Positions 17,262-26,359 of a stretch of 64,000 nt of DNA are shown piece after piece. This DNA comes from Aquimarina sp. Aq107 (GTDB lineage Bacteria > Bacteroidota > Bacteroidia > Flavobacteriales > Flavobacteriaceae): the NCBI RefSeq assembly GCF_943733665.1, contig NZ_OX030782.1:454001-518000 (forward strand), read 5' to 3'. The translations under genes and the position numbers were made by a program. A model generated the notes under the pieces. The model was given only the letters and a program-made list of their open reading frames with translations. It had not been told where the DNA came from and made no database searches. Position 1 is the stretch's first letter. Each line of letters begins with the position of its first letter.

Positions 17262-18665
17262 ATGAACAAACTTTTGTTGTACAGTTTTCTTTTTTTGACA
17301 ACAGCAATCTATGCGCAGGGACAAGACTCGATAAAACTGAATTTTAGAGAGTATTTAGGGTTTGTAAAAAAACACCATCCCATCGCAAAGCAAGCGGAGT
17401 TAAATATAAGTGTAGGAGAAGCTAATCTACTAAAATCTAGAGGAGGTTTTGATCCTAAAATTGAAGTAGATTATGATCGAAAAAAATTTAAAGGTTTTGA
17501 ATACTATGATTTATTAAACGCTACGTTTAAAGTACCTACTTGGTATGGGATAGAATTAAAGGCTAATTTTGAGCAGAACGAAGGGATATTTTTAAACCCA
17601 GAAAGAACTGTACCCAACGAAGGGTTATATAGCGCTGGTATATCGGTTCCAATTGCACAAGGATTGTTAATTAATGATCGAATGGCTGCACTTAAAAAAG
17701 CAAAATTATTTAGAGAACAAACCAAGGTAGATAGAGATATTTTGGTGAATGAAATTTTGTATAATGCATCGTTGGCTTATTTTAATTGGTTAGAAGCATA
17801 TAATGAAAAAGAAATCTATCAGAACTTTTTGATTAACGCGAGGGCCCGTTTTGGTGGAGTAAAGAAAAGTGCATTAGCCGGAGATAAAGCGATTATTGAT
17901 ACTGTAGAAGCACAGATCACAGTACAGAATCGTCAATTAAGTTTAGAACAAGCTAAAGTAAAATTGATGAAATCAAGTTTGGAATTATCTAATTATTTAT
18001 GGATCGGAAATAATATTCCCGTAGAGATACAACCTAATGTGATTCCGGATAATGAAGTAGATGTTGTTATTGATCAGACATTGCAGATACAACAAGCCTT
18101 ATTTACAGAAGTGGATTTAGCGAACCATCCTAAATTAAGATCTTTGAATTATAAAATAGAAGGTCTAGAAGTGGATCGTAAATTAAAAGCAAATAAGTTA
18201 CTGCCTAAAATTAATTTGGAATATAATTTTTTAACTCCTTCGCCAGAAATTGCGAATTCATTTAATACTGCAGATTATAAAGGAGGAGTGGCATTTCAAT
18301 TTCCATTATTTTTACGAAAAGAACGTGGTGCGGTTAAATTGGCTAAGTATAAAATCCAAGATAGTCAATATGAGTTAGCAAGTGTGCAATTGCAAATCGA
18401 AAATAAAGTAAATGCAATCAATAATGAGCTAGATTCTTTTAAAACTCAAAATAAACTGATTGCGGATATTGTAACAGACTATACTACATTATTAAGAGCT
18501 GAAGAACGAAAATTTAGTTTTGGAGAGAGTTCTTTGTTTTTGATCAATTCTAGAGAAAGTAAATTAATTGATGCTCAATTGAAACAGAATAAATTACAAA
18601 ATAAGTATTTCGATACCAAAGCAAAACTATTTAAAAACTTAGCGGTAAATCCAGAAAATTTGTAG
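17262..18665 (+). CDS. TolC family outer membrane channel protein
   Basis: This 467-residue protein has a signal peptide (cleavage near YAQGQ, about residue 20) and two long helical repeats (about 30-240 and 260-455), the layout of TolC-type trimeric outer-membrane channels. It completes the export operon begun by the TetR, ABC-like and HlyD genes and follows the adaptor by 3 bp. The conserved end LAVNPENL and the helical Lys/Gln-rich segments fit the family, but the exported cargo is not evident. A terminator lies 230 bp downstream. Confidence 0.92.
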   Translation: MNKLLLYSFLFLTTAIYAQGQDSIKLNFREYLGFVKKHHPIAKQAELNISVGEANLLKSRGGFDPKIEVDYDRKKFKGFEYYDLLNATFKVPTWYGIELKANFEQNEGIFLNPERTVPNEGLYSAGISVPIAQGLLINDRMAALKKAKLFREQTKVDRDILVNEILYNASLAYFNWLEAYNEKEIYQNFLINARARFGGVKKSALAGDKAIIDTVEAQITVQNRQLSLEQAKVKLMKSSLELSNYLWIGNNIPVEIQPNVIPDNEVDVVIDQTLQIQQALFTEVDLANHPKLRSLNYKIEGLEVDRKLKANKLLPKINLEYNFLTPSPEIANSFNTADYKGGVAFQFPLFLRKERGAVKLAKYKIQDSQYELASVQLQIENKVNAINNELDSFKTQNKLIADIVTDYTTLLRAEERKFSFGESSLFLINSRESKLIDAQLKQNKLQNKYFDTKAKLFKNLAVNPENL

Positions 18666-18892
18666 CCATTAGATTCAGGCTAAATTTTTAACTACTGTAA
18701 ATAATTATTATTTATAATAACTATTTATGTGTACTATTCACTTTTATAAATTATCTAGTAAATTTTGTAATTAGATTATAACTATTGTTAAATAGTCATT
18801 AGTTTTTGATAATTTAATGGATAAAAATTCAAAATTATTTTATCTCTTTTATTTTATAAAATAAGGGAAAACTCCCTATTATTGCATGATTT

Positions 18893-18918
18893 AAAAACGG
18901 GGGATTTTACCCGTTTTT
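18893..18918 (+). terminator. Intrinsic terminator downstream of the export operon
   Basis: A 9-bp stem (AAAAACGGG 18893-18901 with CCCGTTTTT 18910-18918) and T run lie in the 328-bp gap 18666-18993. A weaker hairpin (GGGA/TCCC, about 18865-18876) precedes it. The rest of the gap is AT-rich with no credible gene. Confidence 0.75.
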
Positions 18919-18931
18919 TGTTAGGATATAC

Positions 18932-18955
18932 TTATATAGTTTTGAGACTATATAA
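18932..18955 (+). promoter_or_regulatory. Inverted repeat with embedded -7 element, promoter of the 18994 gene
   Basis: TTATATAGT-6 nt-ACTATATAA is a perfect 9-bp-arm inverted repeat. It contains TAGTTTTG (18937-18944), a TAnnTTTG -7 match, with a TTTG at 18917-18920 as a short-spaced -33. The arrangement suggests repressor control about 40 bp upstream of the ATG at 18994. Confidence 0.55.
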
Positions 18956-18993
18956 CAATCTAATAACCAGCAGTTTTTAAAAGAGCTATCAAA

Positions 18994-19395
18994 ATGTCAA
19001 CCACTTTTTCTTTGATGGTTAAACAAATCATCAGTGAAGGCAGTAAGGACGCAATTCCTAATCCTGCACAATCAGGATATTTGTGCATGCCAAGAGAATT
19101 TTTATCAGAATTGATACGTCTAGTATCAATGATGCAGGTAATGAAAATTGGTATCAGTAGTGAAATTGCTGATATAAAAAACAAACTAGAAATAGCGAAT
19201 CAATCTCCTGTTATTACTAAATCCGATGATCGATTGTATAATTTAATGGAAGGTGCTATACAGCGTATAACACGTGTATGCCGAATAGAAGGAGAGCTTG
19301 CACAAAGTCGAGGAAAAAGAGAGTTGTCTGAAACATATGCTTGGACAATAGCTGGTTGTAAGTTGTTTTTAGAATATACAGAGTCCATAGAATGA
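18994..19395 (+). CDS. Hypothetical protein
   Basis: This 133-residue protein is predicted mostly helical, without signal peptide or membrane segment, so cytoplasmic. It has two Cys (about 31 and 96) and a basic, Arg-rich stretch (QRITRVCRIEGELAQSRGKRE). No family was recognised. A large open frame on the opposite strand (18960-19184) is treated as a shadow, because the + strand gene has a promoter with a palindrome ahead of it. It is monocistronic, between the export operon and the esterase gene. Confidence 0.55.
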   Translation: MSTTFSLMVKQIISEGSKDAIPNPAQSGYLCMPREFLSELIRLVSMMQVMKIGISSEIADIKNKLEIANQSPVITKSDDRLYNLMEGAIQRITRVCRIEGELAQSRGKRELSETYAWTIAGCKLFLEYTESIE

Positions 19396-19540
19396 TTATA
19401 TTACGATACGAGATTTTGTTGTTTAAGGTTTTTGCAGATAACCGGTTTAATTAAAATTACCATATTTTTAATAGTATCGCAATTGATGTTTCTTATTTTG
19501 CAATGTAAAGATTATTCTGCTTGCTTTTTAAATCATTTTT

Positions 19541-20809
19541 ATGAAACATTTCTCTCTCTTACTACTATTAGTTATAACGTTTAATACATTTGGTCAGTTT
19601 ACAGATAATGCGTTAATTCCTGTGGAACGACATTCTCTCAATTCGAGTATTTTACAGGAAAAAAGAAGTTTCCAGGTGTATTTACCACCTAGTTATTTTT
19701 ATAGCGATCAAGGGAACTTTCCAGTTATCTATTTAATGGATGGAGATTACAATTTTTATCATGATTCTGGATTGGTAGAATTTCTATCTAGTGTAGCGGA
19801 TAAAATACCGGAGATGATTGTGGTTGCAATTTCTGATAAAGGAAGTGTAAAGTATCGAGAATATTGTCGCCCCAATGCAGAAGGTTCAGAAGGCGGAAGT
19901 GCAAATAAGTTTATGTCATTTTTGGAACAAGAATTAAAACCTTTAGTGAATAAGAAATACAGGACATCTTCATATGATATACTAGTAGGACATTCTATGG
20001 GAGGTTTATTTGTTGTAAACCATTATCTAGAAAAGCAGACTGCATTTGATAGTTTTATTGCGATTGATCCTTCTTTATGGTGGAATGATTATACACTTAA
20101 TAAAACAGCAGATACGGTTTTTAAAAATCAAAAAGAGTTAAGTGCTAACTTATTTTTGTCTTTAGCCAATACGCAGGGTATGGGTGTGAGAGGTTTTGTA
20201 GGGGTATTAGATAAATACTTTCCTTACGATACTAATTGGAGCTTTACATATTATAAGGATGAGAATCACGGATCCGTTCATATGATTGCATTGAAAGAGG
20301 CATTAATTCAATTATTTAAAGATTGGGAAGTTAGTAGAGATAAATTCTACTCATTTTCATCTGCGAAAGATCTAATAAATCATTTTAAAAAATTAAATAC
20401 AGATTTTGATACTAAGTTTTCACTACCTGCTTATAACTTTGGTAATATGATGAATTATTATTATCGTAAAAATTTAAAAGAAGATATAGCAATTTTGGAA
20501 TCAGAGATAAAAATTCATTTCCCAAATTCATTAGATATTTTTTATAGTACACTAGGAGGGTATCAGTTAGAAGATAAGAAATATAATGAAGCGGAAGTAA
20601 CTTTTAAAAAGAGTTTGGAAAGCCACCCGAACTCGTTCCGTGCTTATGATGGTTTGTCAAAAATATATACCGCTAGAAAAAAAATAAAAGAAGCTGAACA
20701 GGCAAGTCGTCAGGCTATTTTGCTAGCCAAAAAAGTCAAAGCAAGACAATGGCAATTAAATGAATTAGAATCTAATTTGGATTTGATTCTTAAGTTTTCC
20801 AAAAAATAA
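19541..20809 (+). CDS. Secreted esterase (PF00756-like alpha/beta hydrolase) with C-terminal TPR-like repeats
   Basis: This 422-residue protein has a signal peptide (MKHFSLLLLLVITFNTFGQ). Residues 30-270 form an esterase-D-like alpha/beta hydrolase: nucleophile Ser in VGHSMGGLF, and a His in KDENHGSVH, with the acid residue likely in IAIDPSLWWND. The family includes siderophore esterases and feruloyl esterases. The C-terminal 120 residues contain helical repeats with TPR-like spacing (YNEAEVTFKKSLESHPNSF), an arrangement common in Bacteroidota hydrolases. The ester substrate is unknown. It is a single-gene unit. Confidence 0.8.
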   Translation: MKHFSLLLLLVITFNTFGQFTDNALIPVERHSLNSSILQEKRSFQVYLPPSYFYSDQGNFPVIYLMDGDYNFYHDSGLVEFLSSVADKIPEMIVVAISDKGSVKYREYCRPNAEGSEGGSANKFMSFLEQELKPLVNKKYRTSSYDILVGHSMGGLFVVNHYLEKQTAFDSFIAIDPSLWWNDYTLNKTADTVFKNQKELSANLFLSLANTQGMGVRGFVGVLDKYFPYDTNWSFTYYKDENHGSVHMIALKEALIQLFKDWEVSRDKFYSFSSAKDLINHFKKLNTDFDTKFSLPAYNFGNMMNYYYRKNLKEDIAILESEIKIHFPNSLDIFYSTLGGYQLEDKKYNEAEVTFKKSLESHPNSFRAYDGLSKIYTARKKIKEAEQASRQAILLAKKVKARQWQLNELESNLDLILKFSKK

Positions 20810-20891
20810 ATTTTTCAGAATAAAAATACTTGTCAAGTTTTCGGTTGCTGAATAAATATCGTCATCGGTACTTTGTTACAAACAAAAAACG

Positions 20892-21647
20892 ATGAATTTT
20901 AAAGAATTACATAATCAAGAAAGACCATTGCTTTTAGGAAATGTATGGGATGTTCCTAGTAGTAAAATGGCAGAAAAACTAGGTTTCCAGGCGATAGGAA
21001 CATCGAGCTCCGCCATTGCAGCTCTATTAGGATATGAAGATGGCGAACAAATGGAATTTTCTGAATTAAGATATTTTGTCGAACGAATTAAAGTAAATTC
21101 TAATTTACCTTTATCTGTAGATTTGGAGGCTGGTTATAGCAGAAACCCTATAATTATTACGGAGCATATAAGAAAAATGGCTGATTTAGGTGTTTCGGGA
21201 ATTAATATAGAGGATAGTATTGTTGATGATAAAAGAATATTGTTACCTGCAAAAGAATTTGCTAATAAGTTGGAAAGAATAATGAATGTAGTATCAAAAG
21301 AAAATTTGGATATTTTTATAAATGTAAGAACAGATACTTTTTTGTTAGAACATCCTAATGTGCTTGAGGAAACTAAAAAACGAATACAATTGTATGAAAA
21401 AGCAGGTGCCGATGGGATTTTTATTCCATGTATTAAAAAAGAGCTAGAAATCAAGGAAATTGTAAGGTATACTCAATTGCCTGTCAATGTAATGTGTGTA
21501 CCTGATTTATCAGATTTTGATACTTTGAAAAAATTAGGAGTACGAAGAATTAGTATTGGTAATTTTTTGTTTGATAAAATGTATAGTCAATTAGGTAGTA
21601 CCACCAAAAGAATACTAGATCAAGGATCATTTCAATCTATTTTTTGA
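20892..21647 (+). CDS. Isocitrate lyase/PEP mutase superfamily protein
   Basis: This 251-residue enzyme resembles the phosphoenolpyruvate-mutase/isocitrate-lyase superfamily. It shows the TIM-barrel opening LLLGNVWDVPSSKMAEKLG, a metal and substrate loop around DLEAGYSRNP and NIEDSIVDDKRIL, and the Arg-containing FINVRTDTF. The catalytic loop of true isocitrate lyases (KKCGH) is absent, as in oxaloacetate decarboxylase and 2-methylisocitrate-lyase-like members. It precedes ada by 3 bp and is probably co-transcribed with it. What a carbon-carbon lyase does next to an alkylation-repair gene is unclear. Confidence 0.8.
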   Translation: MNFKELHNQERPLLLGNVWDVPSSKMAEKLGFQAIGTSSSAIAALLGYEDGEQMEFSELRYFVERIKVNSNLPLSVDLEAGYSRNPIIITEHIRKMADLGVSGINIEDSIVDDKRILLPAKEFANKLERIMNVVSKENLDIFINVRTDTFLLEHPNVLEETKKRIQLYEKAGADGIFIPCIKKELEIKEIVRYTQLPVNVMCVPDLSDFDTLKKLGVRRISIGNFLFDKMYSQLGSTTKRILDQGSFQSIF

Positions 21648-21650
21648 GAT

Positions 21651-22700
21651 ATGCTGATTACTGAAAATGATAAAATAGAATTATATTATAGAGCTTTATT
21701 GGAACGAAAAGAAAGCTTTGTAGGGATCTTTTTTGTAGGTGTAAAAACAACTTCGGTTTTTTGTATAGCTACTTGTAGGGCGAGAAAACCTAAATTAGAA
21801 AATGTAGAGTTTTATACATCGATTAAAGAGGCTTTGGATAATGGATACAGACCTTGTAAAATTTGCAAACCAACAGAGAATGCCAATAAGGCTCCTGATC
21901 AGGTAGAAAGAGCAATAGCTTTAGTGCAACAAAATCCAAAAGAGAAAATTACTGATAATCAATTGCGTAAACTGGCAATTAGTCCAAATATTATAAGAAG
22001 GTGGTTTAAGAAAAGCTATGGAATGACATTTCAGAGTTATCAAAGAATGTATCGAATTAATAATGCTTTTCAAGAATTAAAAAAAGGTAAAAATGCCACA
22101 CATACAGCCTTTGATATGGGCTATGAGTCTTTAAGTGGTTTTGGGTACACTTTTAAGAAGATGATAGGAAATTCTCCTAAAAAAAGCAGTGATAAAAAAA
22201 TCATTTTAATTGATAGATTAACAACACCGTTAGGTCCAATGTTTATTTGTGCTACCGAAAAGGGAGTTTGTCTTTTAGAATTTGTAGATAGACAATTACT
22301 AGAAAAAGAATTTGAAGATTTGCAAAAGCGATTGAATGCTTCGATACTGGTAGGAAATAATAAACATATTAAACAAGCTAAAAGAGAGGTGGCAGAATAT
22401 TTCGAAGGTAAAAGAAAAGTCTTTGATGTGCTTCTTGAAACACCAGGAACTGAGTTTCAAAATATAGTTTGGGGTTGTATAAAAGAAATTAAATATGGAG
22501 AAACGATAACATATCAACAACAAGCAGAAAGGATATGTAAACCAAAAGCAATTAGAGCCGTAGCTTCTGCTAATGGATGTAATAGAATATCCATCATAAT
22601 TCCTTGTCATAGAGTTATAGGAAAAAATGGGAATATGACAGGATATAGCGGAGGAATAGAACGCAAAAAATGGTTGTTAACGCACGAAAAAGATAGTTAG
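21651..22700 (+). CDS. ada: Ada: bifunctional DNA methylphosphotriester / O6-methylguanine methyltransferase and regulator
   Basis: This 349-residue protein is close to E. coli Ada (354). The N-terminal domain has the zinc-binding Cys set, with the acceptor in FCIATC and the second pair in CKIC. An AraC-type HTH domain follows around 85-180. The C-terminal methyltransferase has the acceptor Cys in IPCHRVIG. It repairs alkylated DNA and, once methylated, activates transcription. It follows the PEP-mutase-like gene by 3 bp. A promoter within that upstream gene was not identified. Confidence in identity is high. Confidence 0.93.
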   Translation: MLITENDKIELYYRALLERKESFVGIFFVGVKTTSVFCIATCRARKPKLENVEFYTSIKEALDNGYRPCKICKPTENANKAPDQVERAIALVQQNPKEKITDNQLRKLAISPNIIRRWFKKSYGMTFQSYQRMYRINNAFQELKKGKNATHTAFDMGYESLSGFGYTFKKMIGNSPKKSSDKKIILIDRLTTPLGPMFICATEKGVCLLEFVDRQLLEKEFEDLQKRLNASILVGNNKHIKQAKREVAEYFEGKRKVFDVLLETPGTEFQNIVWGCIKEIKYGETITYQQQAERICKPKAIRAVASANGCNRISIIIPCHRVIGKNGNMTGYSGGIERKKWLLTHEKDS

Positions 22701-22729
22701 CCTTTGTGACTATTTGATATAAAAACTAC

Positions 22730-22764
22730 GGCTGAATTTCTAAGTTTTACTTTAAAATTCAGCC
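22730..22764. terminator. Bidirectional terminator between ada and the PL6 gene
   Basis: A 10-bp stem (22730-22739 with 22755-22764, core GGCTGAATTT/AAATTCAGCC) lies between the two convergent genes. Confidence 0.65.
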
Positions 22765-22793
22765 TTACTTTATAAAATTTATTAAATCACGAT

Positions 22794-25700
22794 TTAGTTA
22801 GAATCGCTGATCACTTTTTTCGTTTTAATTACTTTGTTTGCAGAGTTCAATAACCTCAGGAAATAAATACCCTTAGGTAAGTTTGTGACAAAACTAACGT
22901 TGTTAGATGAGGAATTTGGTATAGATTTACTAGCAACTTCTCTACCAAATATATCAATGATTTGTGCTTTGGTAATTTCGGTATTGTTTTTTGGTAATTG
23001 AATCGTAAGGTTTGTGGTAAAAGGATTTGGATATATCAAAATATCAGTATTCTCTATAGATTCGCTTCTGTTTGATAGGCTTTGACTACTACCAGAACAG
23101 ATTACTTCAAATTCTTTAATAGATGACCAATTGCCAGAATATCCAGATGCACCTGTTATTGTAAGCTTGACATATCTAACTGATTGCTCCGAAAAATCTC
23201 TGTTAATTACTGAGCCGCCAGAGGTATTATTGGAAGCATTTGTTAAAATGGAAAACCCAGAAGTAGGGGAGTTGCTAGAACCTTCTACAATGAACTGATA
23301 CGCTCTGTCATTATACGGATATAAGTTAATTTCATTAATCGTGTATTCTTCTCCTAAATCTATTACAGCGTTTTGTGGAAAACCTTCTGCAGACCATCTG
23401 TTGTCGATATTATCATCTAAAATGTTGCTTGCTGGATTTTCTGTTTGTTGGTTGCTGTAACTAGATAGGTTTGCGTTTAATGATAGATTACTTCCTGCAA
23501 CACAATTTGGAGTATCAATAGAAGAACCAAAAGCTCTAAACTCTAATATGCTAATCCAAGGTCCTGAATAACCTGACGCTCCAGAAACAGTTACTTTAAT
23601 GAAACGAGCATTTACAGGAGAGAATAGATCGGTTACGGGAGAAGCAACGGTTCCTGGAGTTGAGTTATTACTTCTGTCAATTATTTCTGTATACGAACCA
23701 TTAGGTTCTGTAGCTGCTTCTATAGTATATTGATAGGCTCTATCTTGGTAAAAAACCAGTTCTGTTTTATTAATACTAAAAATAGCTCCAAGATCTACGG
23801 TAAAGGAATTTGGAAAGCCATTAACCGACCAACGCGAAGTAGTAGAATTATCTACAAGATTAGAAGCAATATTATTACCATCTGGTGTGCCCGTAGCAAT
23901 GACTGGTTTATTTAAAGCTAGATTTGTTCCTGTTGTTGAAGGAACTACATTTATAGTAGTTGTGTCTGTAAATCCTCCATCATCTGTTGTAACTGTTATA
24001 ACAGCTTCTCCAATATTAATAGTGTTAATTAACCCATTTGAATTAACTGTTACAATAGTAGGATTATTACTGGTATAACTAACATTTTGGTTGGTTGCAT
24101 CCGAAGGCGATATGGTGGCTGTTAACTGTAATGTATTTCCTATTTCAACAGAAGTATCATTAGGTGTAAGAACCACAGAATCTACCAAAATGTCTGATGC
24201 AATACTCAATTGCGTAATAGTAATAGTTCTAGTTATAGAACCTCCGGCGACTGTTATGATGCCAGTTCTGGAGGTGTTTTGAGAATTAGCAGTGACTGTT
24301 ATTGTAGCATCTCCATTATTTGTTCCGGATAATGGGCTTACAGTAATCCAAGAACTGTTATCGGATATTGTCCAATTAACATTGGATGTTATGGTAAGTG
24401 TTTTGCTTTGAGAACTAGCACTAAAATCATCAATGTTGGATACGGTTAATATATCAGTTGGAGGTGTATTACTACATGTGCCTAGAGAATTTCCAATAGA
24501 ATTAACAAAGCAAGCACCAACGTTCGATCCTACATCATTATTAGAGTAAGGAGATTGTGAGATGTTGGACCCTGCATTAGTGCCAGAAATACTAAAAATC
24601 CCACCATTATTACTAGCGGATAAATTTGCTGAAGAAAACCCATTAACAGATGCTCCTAAGTTCGTATTATTATAAACGTTCCCAGAATAAGTTACAGAAG
24701 AACCGATATCTGAAAAATCTCCAGGATCGTCTTCAGTTATAACATCGGTAATATTTGATGAGTTATTGGAGAAGAAAATAACATTGTTAGAAACGTTACC
24801 AGTATTGCTGCTAGTACCTTTATCTCCATTAAAAAATAATGGTGCATTAGTGTTTACTATAGTATTGTTTGAAACAGTAATATCTTCTGATTTTTGATAT
24901 CCATTAGAGACACTTGTAGAGTTACAATCATCCTGAGAATTGGTAGAACCTCCCATAAACGTAATTCCATTGTTCCATTTTGCTTGATCAATAACAGTAA
25001 TACAATCCTGAATGTAATTGTTAATAATCGTATGGTCACTATCAACAATTCGAATTCCACCTGTTCCATCAACATTTTCTCCTAAGAAATAATTTCCTTC
25101 TACCGTAGCACCAGAACCATGACGTAGTGTTAGAGAACCTCTACACCTTCTAAAAGTGTTGTTTTGGTAAATGTTATTGTCACTTTTATTAGTAATAATT
25201 TCATTTTCTCCATCAGCTTCCACAAAATAGTTATTGCTAACGGTTGTTCTACAATCTACATTTTGGAATTCACTAGTACCTACGCGAATTGTTTCGCTAT
25301 CACCAGCGTTTGATAGTGAAGGATCCATTTTTTCATATTTGTAAAAATAATTGTTGCTTATGGTATGACCAACAATGTCACATCGGTTAGTTTCTGCATT
25401 GTATTCTAATTCTACTAGTACTAAGGCGCCAGCAGTAGATTTATTCAAAAAAGAACAATGTAATACGCTATTATTGTTTCCGTATAATACGATCCATCTA
25501 TGTTTTACGATTGCTCCATCTTGTTCGGCTTCTGCGGCATCGCCTGGTTCAACTCCTAAACCATCAATTACACAATTTCGAATTGTAGAATTTTGTGCAT
25601 ATGTAGTTCCATTTCTGAATTGGATGAAATTACTAGCTCCGTAACCTCCTTTCCAATGAAAGCCTTCTACTATTAGATAATTTCCTGCAATATCCATTTG

Positions 25701-26024
25701 TAGTCCATTATTAAAAACAACACCACCTGGAGTTTCGGCTTTTAATGTAATTGGATTTGATGAGGTGCCATTAGCTCTGAATACAAGTCGTTCATCATCG
25801 TTATAAACCCCATCTTCCCAAATAACTACATCACCTGGAGATAAGCTTAAATTGTTGAAGTCATCTATTGAGTTAATTGTGTATTCAGTAGCAAAAATGT
25901 GAGACGAAAACAGAAAAGAAATTATAAACAATTCTTTCAACCCTCTTTTTTTTACTAACCCTTTATTAAGAAAAACGGCAAAATCATATTTTTTTTTAGA
26001 CCAAAATGTGCGAAGATTTTTCAT
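22794..26024 (-). CDS. Secreted PL6 lyase with BACON, Big_2, two discoidin-type domains and T9SS signal
   Basis: This 1076-residue exported enzyme probably cleaves alginate or a related uronate polymer. Residues 1-45 are a long signal peptide (a basic stretch, then a hydrophobic core ending HIFA). Residues 50-510 are a PL6 beta-helix with the catalytic pair Lys280 (TNKSDNN) and Arg301 (LTLRHG). A BACON-like domain (about 520-610) and a Big_2-like domain (about 615-700) follow, then two F5/8-C (CBM32-like) domains (about 705-835 and 845-985) and a type A T9SS sorting domain (about 1000-1076, starting at ILIYPNPF). Several open frames on the other strand are shadows. A palindrome about 100 bp upstream may control it. 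Confidence 0.87.
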   Translation of the reverse strand: MKNLRTFWSKKKYDFAVFLNKGLVKKRGLKELFIISFLFSSHIFATEYTINSIDDFNNLSLSPGDVVIWEDGVYNDDERLVFRANGTSSNPITLKAETPGGVVFNNGLQMDIAGNYLIVEGFHWKGGYGASNFIQFRNGTTYAQNSTIRNCVIDGLGVEPGDAAEAEQDGAIVKHRWIVLYGNNNSVLHCSFLNKSTAGALVLVELEYNAETNRCDIVGHTISNNYFYKYEKMDPSLSNAGDSETIRVGTSEFQNVDCRTTVSNNYFVEADGENEIITNKSDNNIYQNNTFRRCRGSLTLRHGSGATVEGNYFLGENVDGTGGIRIVDSDHTIINNYIQDCITVIDQAKWNNGITFMGGSTNSQDDCNSTSVSNGYQKSEDITVSNNTIVNTNAPLFFNGDKGTSSNTGNVSNNVIFFSNNSSNITDVITEDDPGDFSDIGSSVTYSGNVYNNTNLGASVNGFSSANLSASNNGGIFSISGTNAGSNISQSPYSNNDVGSNVGACFVNSIGNSLGTCSNTPPTDILTVSNIDDFSASSQSKTLTITSNVNWTISDNSSWITVSPLSGTNNGDATITVTANSQNTSRTGIITVAGGSITRTITITQLSIASDILVDSVVLTPNDTSVEIGNTLQLTATISPSDATNQNVSYTSNNPTIVTVNSNGLINTINIGEAVITVTTDDGGFTDTTTINVVPSTTGTNLALNKPVIATGTPDGNNIASNLVDNSTTSRWSVNGFPNSFTVDLGAIFSINKTELVFYQDRAYQYTIEAATEPNGSYTEIIDRSNNSTPGTVASPVTDLFSPVNARFIKVTVSGASGYSGPWISILEFRAFGSSIDTPNCVAGSNLSLNANLSSYSNQQTENPASNILDDNIDNRWSAEGFPQNAVIDLGEEYTINEINLYPYNDRAYQFIVEGSSNSPTSGFSILTNASNNTSGGSVINRDFSEQSVRYVKLTITGASGYSGNWSSIKEFEVICSGSSQSLSNRSESIENTDILIYPNPFTTNLTIQLPKNNTEITKAQIIDIFGREVASKSIPNSSSNNVSFVTNLPKGIYFLRLLNSANKVIKTKKVISDSN

Positions 26025-26120
26025 ATTAAATGTGTTAAATAGTTTAGTTATAAAATGAGCTAGCCTTCGAAGTTTTGGTTTGATTTTTAGGTTTTAAAAG
26101 CTAGTGTTAATTTTGTGTTT

Positions 26121-26142
26121 TTAAATTGGTTGACCAATTTAA
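26121..26142. promoter_or_regulatory. 22-bp palindrome upstream of the secreted PL6 gene
   Basis: TTAAATTGGT-TG-ACCAATTTAA has perfect 10-bp arms and a TTGGT/ACCAA core of the kind bound by FadR/UxuR-type GntR regulators. It lies about 100 bp upstream of the PL6 start in the 335-bp gap 26025-26359. The rest of that gap is AT-rich with no gene visible. Confidence 0.6.
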
Positions 26143-26346
26143 TCATTTTTTTGATGATATGTTAATTTTGTTTTGCTTTAAATGTGATTGATATATTAAT
26201 TTCGTTAATTAATTAAATAAATAAGAGTTGTTGCGTTCCTGATGTATAAGGATAAATCATTGAGAAAGCTTATGTCATTCTAGGTTAGTTTTGTTAAATG
26301 AGATTTTCAAATAAATGTTGGAGGATATCTTTTAGAAATTATATAC

Positions 26347-26354
26347 TAACTTTG
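26347..26354 (+). promoter_or_regulatory. -7 promoter element (TAACTTTG) for the DUF3010 gene
   Basis: TAACTTTG matches TAnnTTTG and lies only 5 nt ahead of the ATG at 26360. A start site a few bases downstream would give a leaderless or nearly leaderless mRNA. Confidence 0.5.
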
Positions 26355-26359
26355 ATAAA

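Noticed and set aside
18960..19184. Minus-strand frame of 74 residues opposite the 18994 gene
   Set aside because: The + strand frame is longer, has a promoter with a -7 match and a sensible start. The minus frame lacks these.
22299..22610. 103-residue minus-strand frame inside ada
   Set aside because: It lies wholly inside a strongly supported gene and has a low-complexity, Tyr/Phe/Ser-rich composition typical of an antisense shadow.
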